A DNA stretch of 13,081 bases from Negativicutes bacterium (lineage in GTDB: Bacteria; Bacillota_C; Negativicutes; Sporomusales_B; JARLHX01), in assembly GCA_031292015.1 (NCBI GenBank), contig JARLHY010000058.1, forward strand, positions 1 through 13,081, given 5' to 3'. Of the stretch, positions 1-6,825 are shown one piece after another (position 1 is the stretch's first letter; each line of letters begins with the position of its first letter). The position numbers and the translations under genes were made by a program. The notes under the pieces are model-generated. The model worked only from the letters and a program-made list of their open reading frames with translations. It was not told where the DNA came from and ran no database searches.

Positions 1-37
1 AATAAAAAGAATTGCGCACGCTTATGCGCAATTCTTT
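1..37 (-). terminator. Rho-independent terminator of the MerR gene
   Basis: A perfect 13-bp inverted repeat (6-18 pairing with 25-37) encloses a 6-nt loop. Read on the minus strand the stem is followed by a run of T (TTCTTTTTATT, part of it inside the stem). It starts about 22 bases after the stop codon of the MerR gene, where an intrinsic terminator is expected. The stem is A/T-rich at its base and GC-rich at the loop end. The T-rich tail is on the minus-strand side, so termination is mainly of leftward transcription. Confidence 0.9.
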
Positions 38-59
38 GGTCCCGGCAGGATAGTCCGCT

Positions 60-899
60 TCAACGCTTCTTGACGGGAATTTGGATCTCCGACAAATGCT
101 TTTTCCGGTCCTTGGAAATGAAGGGATCAATGATGAGCCTCTCGACAGAATCTCCGGCAATCATATAGCCCTGGGCATCGATAAAGTCAAGGAGTTTCTC
201 GTAAACTACGGTGGACTCAAACAAAATATCGCGGCAATAGATACAGGCATATTCACCATCATCAAGGGAGACCAAAGCCTGTTCGCCATCGACAATCTCT
301 TCAGGAAAAATTGAAATCGCGTTGTATTTGGTAAAATCTCGTTTGAGCAGATTTTCGCAGGCGATGCTGACCCCTACTCTGCCGATAAACAGCGACGATT
401 TCACCCTGGTTGTTTTTTCGAGTCTTTTCAGCGATATCTCCAACTCTGAGCGATTTTGGATCTGATCCCTTAAACATAAGATATTTCGCTGTTCCAGCTT
501 TTTTATTTTTGCCACGCCGATGTCGGATATATTCAGGGTGTTTTTCAATTCCTCAATACGGTTGTTGAAGCGGTTCTGGATTATGATCAAGTCGTTGAGT
601 TTTCTTTCATTGACATTTTTACAGTGAAGCAGAAGCTTTAGAAAGCTCTCTTCATCGCGATTTTTAAAATGATTTTTAATTTCCTTTAATGGGATTCCCA
701 TATATTTTAAATACTGAATGATATTCAGCTGCTCAAACTGTTCAGCGGAATAGTACCGATATTTGGTAACATTATTTACAGCCAGCGGTTTAAATAGACC
801 TATTTGATCGTAGTATCTAAGAGTCGGCTCCGGTATGCCATACAATTTCGCTATTTCTCCGATGGTAAATTTGTTGGCCGGAATCAGCGATTCAGTCAT
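60..899 (-). CDS. MerR-family transcriptional regulator with GyrI-like effector domain (BmrR-like)
   Basis: A 279-residue DNA-binding regulator. Residues 11-38 form the MerR winged helix-turn-helix (FTIGEIAKLYGIPEPTLRYY, then DQIGLFKP), nearly canonical for the family. A charged helix at about 95-125 is the expected dimer coiled coil, and about 125-278 resembles a GyrI-like small-molecule-binding domain ending in EIQIPVKK. Family members of this layout (BmrR type) bind hydrophobic or cationic ligands and activate promoters by DNA distortion. I chose ATG 899 over the longer frame start at 998 because GGAG lies about 8 bases upstream and the HTH begins 10 residues in; the extra 33 residues look like intergenic sequence. 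It has its own promoter and terminator. No efflux gene, the usual target, adjoins it, so its target may be itself or distant. The gene is much more AT-rich than its neighbours (12 G/C of 60 bases at 661-720). The fold is certain; ligand and targets are unknown. Confidence 0.9.
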   Translation of the reverse strand: MTESLIPANKFTIGEIAKLYGIPEPTLRYYDQIGLFKPLAVNNVTKYRYYSAEQFEQLNIIQYLKYMGIPLKEIKNHFKNRDEESFLKLLLHCKNVNERKLNDLIIIQNRFNNRIEELKNTLNISDIGVAKIKKLEQRNILCLRDQIQNRSELEISLKRLEKTTRVKSSLFIGRVGVSIACENLLKRDFTKYNAISIFPEEIVDGEQALVSLDDGEYACIYCRDILFESTVVYEKLLDFIDAQGYMIAGDSVERLIIDPFISKDRKKHLSEIQIPVKKR

Positions 900-930
900 A
901 GCCGCGCTCCTATGTTCAGTTTTGTGTTTA

Positions 931-959
931 ATAATATAGTACCATAAAGCCGCTGTCAT
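931..959 (-). promoter_or_regulatory. Candidate sigma-A promoter for the MerR gene
   Basis: On the minus strand ATGACA (954-959; 5 of 6 to TTGACA) is followed after exactly 17 bases by TATTAT (931-936; 5 of 6 to TATAAT). Transcription would begin near 924-925, giving a leader of about 25 bases with the GGAG ribosome site. The spacer is the normal 17 bases, not the 19-20 typical of MerR-activated promoters, so simple activation by DNA twisting at this site is not indicated. Inferred from motif match only. Confidence 0.55.
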
Positions 960-1007
960 CAGGCTTATTTTGCTGAATTCCTCTGAAACCAATGACAATA
1001 AAAAGTA

Positions 1008-2564
1008 CTATGATGACCGGCAAACACGGTTGCCACCGGTTTTCTTGGCTTCATACAGCGCTTTGTCGGCTTTCCCGATCAGTTCCTGCAGGTTGACCGA
1101 AATACCCTCCTGCTGGGCAATAACGCCGAAGCTGGCGGTAACCTTGAGATTTTCCTCTCCCGGCAGCACCGTCATCGATTCTACGGCGCGTCGCAAGCGC
1201 TCTGCCAATTCCATCGTGGCAGCAGTAGTAATGTCAGGCAGAATGATGACAAATTCATCGCCGCCGTAGCGGCCAAAAATATCCTGCGCCCGCAGATTCG
1301 CCTGACAAGTCAGGGCGAATTCCTGTAAGGCTGTGTCGCCTGCTAAATGTCCGAAGGTATCATTGACCATTTTGAAGTTATCCAGATCAGCGAGGATAAG
1401 AGAAATGGAACCTTGTTTTTGGCGCATATGCTGTAATAATACGGTACAGTCTTCCTGCCACCGGCTGCGGTTCCAGGACTTGGTCAAGGGATCGATCGCC
1501 GCCTGCAGTTTGAGATTTTCGATGAGGGTTGAAAACTGGGTATCATCCTGAAGCCTGATCATGAAGCCTATCTTTCCGCCCTTTTGGTCAAACAGCTCAA
1601 TGCGCCTGAGCTGATAGTTCCTTTTCTCGCCGCCGGTTTCGATCCACATCATCCGCTGCTCATCAGTTGCGTCGGCAAACATAGCCATCATTGCCGGATA
1701 TTCGCGGAACAGTTCGAGCCCGTCTGTGCCGATCGCGTTGTCATTCAGGCACGGAAAAATCCGGCGGCAGGCGGCGTTGAAATCGGCGAGGCGCCCGCTT
1801 TGCTCAAAAACAAGCCCGCCTTCCGGCAGGTTTTGAAAGACTTCCCGCCAGGCAATCGGCACGATTTCGAGGATCTGCAGGTCGACTGCCGCCCAAATGT
1901 AGAGAAGGCCGGGGACAAGAAAGGCGATGGGCAGCGGGTCGATGCCCCATGGTATGATCTTCAAAAGATAGATGATATAAACCAGCCAGGGAAACAGAGA
2001 TCCAAGAAATAGAACAAAGGCCTGCTGGCTTTTTTCGAAAGACGCTTTGTGCCAGGACTTGGCATAAAGGATATTGCCGAACAGCACCGCCAGGTTCATG
2101 AATGCGGTATGGACCCAGTACCACGGTCCCGGGACGAAGGCTGCCACCGGAAACGGCGCGTCGGGATTGAGCTGCATTGGTCCATAGTGAAGATGGTGAA
2201 AGTCCGAAGTATTGCTGAGAATCAGGGTGATCGTCGACAGCATCAGCAAAAATGCCTGATACAGGGTCCAACGACTATACTGCGCGCCGTTGTGCCGCAC
2301 GGCAAAGAGAATCCAGGCTGTCGGCAGATAAGCAATACCAACGGATTCAATATGAAGCCAGAAACGGATCGTCGGCAGAGTATCGCTGGCCAGTTCGCCC
2401 ATATAACCGACAATATAAATAAAGCTTAAAAAGGCAAGAATAAAAAACTCGCGGCCCAAAGGACTGCGTCTGCGCCGCCAGCCGGCAGCCGTCATGGCAA
2501 TGGCAACCGAAGCGCTTAAGGCGATAAGCGCCACCAGGGTCCATCGTTCGTAATACACCGGCAT
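1008..2564 (-). CDS. Membrane diguanylate cyclase: 7TM sensor - PAS - GGDEF
   Basis: A 518-residue signalling protein predicted to make cyclic di-GMP. Residues about 1-232 hold seven hydrophobic segments resembling the HisKA_7TM N-terminal sensor module. About 236-345 look like a PAS fold (FQNLPEGGLVFEQSGRLADF). About 355-515 form the GGDEF domain: DPLT at 358, an intact GGDEF active site at 434-438, and R425-x-x-D428 exactly five residues upstream, the product-binding inhibitory I-site. Both sites are intact, so an active, feedback-inhibited cyclase is expected; no EAL or HD-GYP domain is present. The ATG at 2564 sits almost directly against its AAAGGTGG ribosome site, so GTG at codon 3 (2558) is a credible alternative start. 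It has its own candidate promoter and lies after the operon terminator, so a link to the catabolic operon is not shown. The sensed signal is unknown. Confidence 0.93.
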   Translation of the reverse strand: MPVYYERWTLVALIALSASVAIAMTAAGWRRRRSPLGREFFILAFLSFIYIVGYMGELASDTLPTIRFWLHIESVGIAYLPTAWILFAVRHNGAQYSRWTLYQAFLLMLSTITLILSNTSDFHHLHYGPMQLNPDAPFPVAAFVPGPWYWVHTAFMNLAVLFGNILYAKSWHKASFEKSQQAFVLFLGSLFPWLVYIIYLLKIIPWGIDPLPIAFLVPGLLYIWAAVDLQILEIVPIAWREVFQNLPEGGLVFEQSGRLADFNAACRRIFPCLNDNAIGTDGLELFREYPAMMAMFADATDEQRMMWIETGGEKRNYQLRRIELFDQKGGKIGFMIRLQDDTQFSTLIENLKLQAAIDPLTKSWNRSRWQEDCTVLLQHMRQKQGSISLILADLDNFKMVNDTFGHLAGDTALQEFALTCQANLRAQDIFGRYGGDEFVIILPDITTAATMELAERLRRAVESMTVLPGEENLKVTASFGVIAQQEGISVNLQELIGKADKALYEAKKTGGNRVCRSS

Positions 2565-2583
2565 CCACCTTTATTTGTGTTAT

Positions 2584-2608
2584 AACCGCAGAGAAAAGCA
2601 ATGCGGTT
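2584..2608 (-). other. Leader hairpin upstream of the GGDEF gene
   Basis: A 7-bp inverted repeat (AACCGCA / TGCGGTT, 2584-2590 with 2602-2608) with an 11-base loop lies in the predicted 5' leader of the cyclase mRNA, about 15 bases before its ribosome site. On the minus strand no T-run follows, so it does not look like a terminator for this gene. It does not match the c-di-GMP riboswitch consensus as I know it. It may modulate translation or be incidental. Confidence 0.35.
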
Positions 2609-2649
2609 TTCCTGATCAAAGTTCTTCATTTGCAATATTTTCACAGATT

Positions 2650-2678
2650 ATTTTACCAGTAAAGACAAAGAAAGGCAA
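2650..2678 (-). promoter_or_regulatory. Candidate sigma-A promoter for the GGDEF gene
   Basis: On the minus strand TTGCCT (2673-2678; 4 of 6) and TAAAAT (2650-2655; 5 of 6) are separated by 17 bases in an A/T-rich stretch downstream of the operon terminator. Predicted transcription starts near 2643, leaving a leader of about 79 bases that contains the 2584-2608 hairpin. The position just after a terminator and before a gene supports it. The -35 box is only moderate, so an activator may help. Motif-based inference. Confidence 0.5.
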
Positions 2679-2791
2679 ATAATCCTTTTTTTATCTTTAT
2701 TTTCAATAAAAATACAAAAAATTTGCTGCTCTGGGTTACCTAAGTATTACTGTTCCAGAGGTTACCGCGCAAAGCCAGGAAAGGCGACTGA

Positions 2792-2832
2792 TAAAAATCA
2801 GGCGCCCATTCCCGACCGGAATGAGCGCCTGA
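2792..2832 (-). terminator. Rho-independent terminator closing the sugar-acid operon
   Basis: The stem is TCAGGCGC/GCGCCTGA (2798-2805 with 2825-2832) continuing, after one C/A mismatch, as CATTCC/GGAATG (2807-2812 with 2818-2823) around a 5-base loop. On the minus strand it is followed directly by TTTTTAT. It begins 17 bases after the aldolase stop codon at 2850, so it ends the long leftward transcript and separates it from the cyclase gene. Confidence 0.92.
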
Positions 2833-2849
2833 AGGAAAAAGCCGCGGTA

Positions 2850-3494
2850 TTATTTCGCTGCCTGGGCGAAAAGGGTTATGAACGCTTTCGCCTTTTCGGT
2901 AATTGCCGAAAAGTTGCCTTTAGCGATGGCCGTTTTGTCGACAAGTTCGCCGCCGACGCCAAAGGCAAAGGCTCCGGCTTTTACAAATTCAGCCAGGTTG
3001 TCGAGGTTGATTCCTCCTACCGGTATAATGGCCGCATCATTCAGCGGCCCGCGCAGATCCTTCAGATAACGCGGTCCCAGAGCGCCTGCCGGAAAGAGCT
3101 TCACCACGTCTACCCCCAGGCGGTAGGCTGCCATGATTTCGCTGGGGGTCGTCACTCCCGGTATGACGAGCTTGCGGTTTTGATGAACCTGCTCGACAAC
3201 CTTCGGGTTAAAGTCCGGTGCCAGGACGAACTGGGCCCCGGCGTCGATTACCAACTGGGCAGTGATCGGGCTCAGCACTGTGCCTGCACCGATGATCATT
3301 TTATCGCCCATGGCACCTGCCAGCGTTTCGATCATCCCAAGGTAGCCCGGAGTGTTGCAGGTGACTTCGATGGCCCTGATGCCGCCATCGTATAACGCGG
3401 TGGCGATTTTTAAGAGCTCTTCCCTGCCGGTCCCTCTTAAAATGGCAACAATCCCTGTTTGCTGGATCGATTTTACGACATCCCACTTATCCAT
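2850..3494 (-). CDS. eda: 2-keto-3-deoxy-6-phosphogluconate / 4-hydroxy-2-oxoglutarate aldolase (class I)
   Basis: A 214-residue cytoplasmic (beta/alpha)8 aldolase that splits KDPG into pyruvate and glyceraldehyde 3-phosphate, and in many members 4-hydroxy-2-oxoglutarate into pyruvate and glyoxylate. Visible family marks are AILR at 17-20 (phosphate-site arginine position), IEVT with the general acid/base Glu43, GAGTVL at 69-74, PGVTTPSE at 112-119, VVKLFPA with Schiff-base Lys132, and a glycine-rich end (PVGGIN, FGVGGELV). Length is normal for Eda (about 205-215). The substrate loop reads EVTCNTPG instead of the EVTLRT of the E. coli enzyme, and GGELV stands where E. coli has GGSWLV, so the exact substrate could differ (KDPG, its galacto-epimer, or KHG). 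The ATG has GGAGG 8 bases upstream. It is the last operon gene, 35 bases after the dehydrogenase gene and followed by the terminator, fitting its role as the final cleavage step. Confidence 0.93.
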   Translation of the reverse strand: MDKWDVVKSIQQTGIVAILRGTGREELLKIATALYDGGIRAIEVTCNTPGYLGMIETLAGAMGDKMIIGAGTVLSPITAQLVIDAGAQFVLAPDFNPKVVEQVHQNRKLVIPGVTTPSEIMAAYRLGVDVVKLFPAGALGPRYLKDLRGPLNDAAIIPVGGINLDNLAEFVKAGAFAFGVGGELVDKTAIAKGNFSAITEKAKAFITLFAQAAK

Positions 3495-3529
3495 TGCTAT
3501 TCCTCCAGTCTTGATAATAAAGTAGACTT

Positions 3530-4498
3530 TTATTTTTTGCCGGACGGACTTACCGCGTATCTGGGTTCGAGGCCGGATAAGACCCGGACCACTTCTTCCG
3601 CTGCCATGACGCCGGTTCTGACAACCGCTTCGTATGTGTTGGCCCCGGCATGGGGAGTAAGGACAACGTTGTTCAGCCCGAACAGGGGCGAATCGTGCAG
3701 CGGCTCATGGATAAAGGCGTCCAGCGCCGCGCCGGCGATGATTCCTCCGGTCAGGGCAGCGTACAGGTCCTCCTCTACGATCAGATCGCCCCTGGCTGTA
3801 TTGATGAGGTAAGCGGTGTTTTTCATGGTGCGCAGGCTGTCCTTGTTGATCATGCCCACGGTCTGGGGCAGCGCAGGGGCGTGCAGGCTCAGGAAGTCGG
3901 CCCTGGCAATCACTTCAGCCAGCGGCAGATAACTGACGCCATAGTTCTGCTCGAATTCCTGGCGGGGATATACGTCAAAAGCGACGATTTTCATATCAAA
4001 ACCGAAGGCCCGCTTGGCAACTTCGCCGCCGATGTTCCCCATGCCGACAATCCCGAGTGTCTTTCCGCCCAGTTCATTGCCGGTGATGCGGCCCCAGGAC
4101 CCGGCCCTCATCGAATGGTCCATCTGAGGAATACGCCGGGCAACCGCCAGCATGAGACCCAGCGTCAGGTCAGCTACCGATTTGCTGTTGGAGCCGGGGG
4201 TTATCGTCACCGCCACGTTATGGCGGGCGGCGGCGGCGACGTCAATGTTGTTGTAGCCTACGCCGTGTTTGGCGATGATCTTCACAGTGGGGCAGCCGGC
4301 GGCGATGACCGCCGCGGTGACGGCGTCGTTGCCGGCGACCAGGGCGTCCGCTCCCTTGACCAGAGGCAGCAGTTCCGCCTCTTCCAACGGCCGGTCCAGG
4401 GTATTCAAAATCAGCTCATAGCCTTGCGATTCCAGCACGGACTTCGCTTCCGGCGAGCGGGCAAAGGAACGCGCCGCCACCAAAACCTTTTTTTGCAT
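3530..4498 (-). CDS. D-2-hydroxyacid dehydrogenase (phosphoglycerate dehydrogenase-like)
   Basis: A 322-residue NAD(P)-dependent enzyme interconverting 2-keto and D-2-hydroxy acids. The Rossmann motif GMGNIG (152-157) is followed by Asp175 at the end of the next strand (VAFDVYP), favouring NAD. The catalytic triad is complete: Arg236 (NTARGD), Glu265 (HEPL) and His283 (TPHAGANT). There is no C-terminal ACT or ASB regulatory domain, so it is the short type, also seen in glyoxylate/hydroxypyruvate and 2-ketogluconate reductases, rather than a regulated SerA. AGGAGG lies 7 bases before the ATG, and its gene starts only 18 bases after the kinase stop. Between a sugar-acid kinase and an aldolase, a 2-keto-aldonate substrate is more likely than serine synthesis, but this is inference. 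B. subtilis yoaD-yoaC, as I recall, pairs the same two families. Family assignment is firm; substrate is open. Confidence 0.9.
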   Translation of the reverse strand: MQKKVLVAARSFARSPEAKSVLESQGYELILNTLDRPLEEAELLPLVKGADALVAGNDAVTAAVIAAGCPTVKIIAKHGVGYNNIDVAAAARHNVAVTITPGSNSKSVADLTLGLMLAVARRIPQMDHSMRAGSWGRITGNELGGKTLGIVGMGNIGGEVAKRAFGFDMKIVAFDVYPRQEFEQNYGVSYLPLAEVIARADFLSLHAPALPQTVGMINKDSLRTMKNTAYLINTARGDLIVEEDLYAALTGGIIAGAALDAFIHEPLHDSPLFGLNNVVLTPHAGANTYEAVVRTGVMAAEEVVRVLSGLEPRYAVSPSGKK

Positions 4499-4516
4499 TG
4501 AATCGCCTCCTATCGT

Positions 4517-6055
4517 TTATTTCCAGGATCGTTGTATTTGTGCTATCGCCGCGAATTCGTGCTGCAGGTTCCAGTAAATCCGTTCGTAGATGGCGTACAG
4601 CTGGCGGTAGCGTTCGTGGTTGGCTTCATTGGGATAATAGTGTTTCTTCAACTGGATGAGGCTGGCTGCCGCATTGATATCTTTTAGCATACCCAGCGTC
4701 GCCATCCCGAAAAGCGCGGCACCGAACGCTGATGCTTCGGGTCGGTCGGATACCGCTACGACCCGGCCAAAGACATCAGCCATGATCTGCACCCATAACT
4801 CCGACCTGGTAAAATTGCCGCTGACTCTGATTTCGCTTGATGTACCGGCCACTTCTTCCAGGGCGGTGAAAATGCTGAACATCCGGTAGACGACACCTTC
4901 CAGCGTGGCCCGGAAAAGATGGCGCTTGCCGTGATTGAGGGTCAGTCCGAAGAGGACGCCCCGGGCATCGGCGTTCCAGTATGGCGCCCGTTCCCCGGTC
5001 AGGAAGGGCAGCATGATCAGACCGTCGGAACCGGGCGGTTCCTGCTCGGCATATTTGCTGAGGATTTCGTAAGTATCCAGGCCGAGCCGGCCTGCCACCG
5101 ACTGTTCGGTGGAGGCAAACTTGTCGCGGGCCCAGCGGAAAGCAAGACCGCCGTTGTTGATGGCTCCGCCGAGCAGCCAGAGATTATCACTGAGATTATA
5201 GCACCAGGTGCGGCCTTTCGGGTCGACCCGGGGCGTGTCGGTGACCACCCGTACGGCGCCGCTGGTGCCGATCATGGCGGTGAGTTGGCCCGGATGGACG
5301 GCGCCGGAACCGACATTTGACATTGCCCCGTCTCCTGCTCCCACCACAACAGGGGTGGACGGAGTCAGTCCCAGGGCCGCGGCCGCGGTAGGCAGCATCC
5401 CGTCCTCGACATGAGTTGTAGATAAAACGCAGGACAGCCGGTCCTCGGTGATGTCCATGATCTGCAGCAGTTCCCTGTCCCAGCGGAGGTTATGAATGTC
5501 ATAGATGCCTGTGGCGGAGGCGACGGACCTGTCGACAACGAACTTTCCCAGCAGCCGGTACAGAATATACTCCTTGATGGAAACAAACTTGGCGGTGCGG
5601 GCAAAGACCTGGGGCTGCTCCTTGCGCAGCCAGAGGATTTTGGGGCCGAGATACATCGGATGGACCGGACAGCCGGTCCTGGCATACATTGCGCCGGCGT
5701 CATAATCGGTTTTCAGCTGTTCGCTGTACTTGTTACTGCGGGAATCGGCCCAGATCATCAACCGGCCTAACGGGTTCCCGGTGGAGTCGACCGGCACGAT
5801 ACTGTGAAACACCGAACTGAAACATATGCCGGCGATGATCACGGGCGCCAGCTTCGTTTCTTCCACGGCGCGGCGTGTCACGCGGATAAAGGCCTGGTAA
5901 ATTTCTTCCGGGTCCTGTTCGGCCCAGGTAGGGTGAGGAGCATACATCGGGTATTCCTCTGAACAGTTGGCGAGCATCGTCCCGTCGGCTTGGTAAACGA
6001 CGGCACGGCAGCCGGTGGTGCCTATATCCGCCCCGATGATTGCCTTTTTCGTCAT
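4517..6055 (-). CDS. gntK: FGGY-family sugar-acid kinase, gluconokinase type
   Basis: A 512-residue cytoplasmic ATP-dependent kinase with the two-lobed FGGY (actin-like) fold. Visible marks are the phosphate-1 motif GADIGTTG (8-15), MIWADSRS with Asp104, TGCPVHPM (128-134), the catalytic-base motif GAGDG with Asp242, the adenosine-side GTSGA (263-267), NNGGLAFRW, and GERAPYWNADARG. The TGxPxHPM and NNGG...RW patterns and overall collinearity match Bacillus-type gluconate kinases better than glycerol or xylulose kinases, so gluconate to 6-phosphogluconate is the best guess. In this operon, though, a different hexonate or even KDG is possible, because no other kinase is present. Length is normal (about 500-515). 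AAGGAGA precedes the ATG by 7 bases. It lies 62 bases after livF and 18 bases before the dehydrogenase gene. The symbol denotes family similarity, not proven substrate. Confidence 0.85.
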   Translation of the reverse strand: MTKKAIIGADIGTTGCRAVVYQADGTMLANCSEEYPMYAPHPTWAEQDPEEIYQAFIRVTRRAVEETKLAPVIIAGICFSSVFHSIVPVDSTGNPLGRLMIWADSRSNKYSEQLKTDYDAGAMYARTGCPVHPMYLGPKILWLRKEQPQVFARTAKFVSIKEYILYRLLGKFVVDRSVASATGIYDIHNLRWDRELLQIMDITEDRLSCVLSTTHVEDGMLPTAAAALGLTPSTPVVVGAGDGAMSNVGSGAVHPGQLTAMIGTSGAVRVVTDTPRVDPKGRTWCYNLSDNLWLLGGAINNGGLAFRWARDKFASTEQSVAGRLGLDTYEILSKYAEQEPPGSDGLIMLPFLTGERAPYWNADARGVLFGLTLNHGKRHLFRATLEGVVYRMFSIFTALEEVAGTSSEIRVSGNFTRSELWVQIMADVFGRVVAVSDRPEASAFGAALFGMATLGMLKDINAAASLIQLKKHYYPNEANHERYRQLYAIYERIYWNLQHEFAAIAQIQRSWK

Positions 6056-6117
6056 ACCGGAGTCTCCTTATCGTTCATGATTGCCGAGTTTGGCGTCCGC
6101 AGGGGCAAAGACCGCCG

Positions 6118-6825
6118 TCATCCGCCCAAATAGGCGGCCTTTACCTTGGGATTGTCACCCAGCGCTGCGGCGTTGTCATCCAGGACAATTTTACCGTTCT
6201 CGATGACATAGCCTCGGTGGGCGATTTCGAGCGCCATGTAAGCGTTTTGTTCCACCAGCAGCATCGTCATTCCCTGATCGTTGATTTTTTTGAGAACTTC
6301 GAAAACCTGTTCCACCAATACCGGCGACAAGCCCAGCGACGGTTCGTCCAGGAGCAGGAGCTTGGGTCTGGCCATGATGGCCCGGCCGATCGCCAGCATC
6401 TGCTGCTCGCCGCCACTCAGGCTCCAGGCCAGCTGGGTGCTTCTTTCCTTGAGACGCGGAAAAAGATTGTAGACTTGTTCCAGGTCTTGAGACAGATCGT
6501 CGGATCTTTTCCGCCAGACGGTCGCCCCTATTTCGAGATTTTCATAAACCGTCAGCCCGGGGAAAACGCGCCGCCCTTCGGGAACATGGGATATGCCTTT
6601 GGATACGATAGCCTCGGGAGGAACTTTGACAAGAGTCTGCCCCTGAAACTCGATGCTGCCCCTGGTTGGCGTTTCGAGTCCCGAAATCGAACGCAGCACC
6701 GTTGATTTTCCCGCGCCGTTCGCTCCGATCAGGGTAACAATCTCGCCTGGTTTGACATCGATGCTGACGCCTTTGAGAGCCTGGATTTTGCCATAGAAAA
6801 CATCAATATCGGCAATTTTAAGCAT
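6118..6825 (-). CDS. livF: ABC importer ATPase, LivF type
   Basis: A 235-residue nucleotide-binding subunit of a branched-chain amino acid-type (HAAT) importer. It shows Walker A GANGAGKST (34-42), the hallmark block PEGRRVFPGLTVYENL (82-97), signature LSGGE (136-140), Walker B with catalytic Glu (LLLLDE, 156-161), and Gln193 in the switch position (VEQN) where most ABC ATPases have His; this Q is normal for LivF. It pairs with LivG below the LivHM membrane core. I chose ATG 6825, since AGGAGG lies just upstream and the protein then begins MLKIADIDVFYG as in the family; the longer frame to 6867 adds 14 residues that overlap livG further. The start overlaps the livG end by 8 bases, suggesting translational coupling. 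Transport role certain, substrate unknown. Confidence 0.94.
   Translation of the reverse strand: MLKIADIDVFYGKIQALKGVSIDVKPGEIVTLIGANGAGKSTVLRSISGLETPTRGSIEFQGQTLVKVPPEAIVSKGISHVPEGRRVFPGLTVYENLEIGATVWRKRSDDLSQDLEQVYNLFPRLKERSTQLAWSLSGGEQQMLAIGRAIMARPKLLLLDEPSLGLSPVLVEQVFEVLKKINDQGMTMLLVEQNAYMALEIAHRGYVIENGKIVLDDNAAALGDNPKVKAAYLGG

Noticed and set aside
900..998. N-terminal 33-residue extension of the MerR protein
   Set aside because: The extension covers the promoter region, lacks a ribosome site, and family proteins begin a few residues before the helix-turn-helix.
1804..2271. Second minus-strand frame of 155 codons within the GGDEF gene
   Set aside because: Out-of-frame reading inside the membrane/PAS coding region; low-complexity product without domain or ribosome site.
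2584..2608. Hairpin followed by TTTT on the plus strand, read as a rightward terminator
   Set aside because: No plus-strand gene ends nearby; it is more sensibly part of the minus-strand leader.
3650..4501. Plus-strand open frame of 283 codons opposite the 2-hydroxyacid dehydrogenase gene
   Set aside because: It lies antisense to a gene with all catalytic residues, its translation resembles no family, and GC-rich codon bias readily opens antisense frames.
6040..6705. Plus-strand open frame of 221 codons opposite livF
   Set aside because: Antisense to intact Walker and signature motifs of livF; the translation is featureless.
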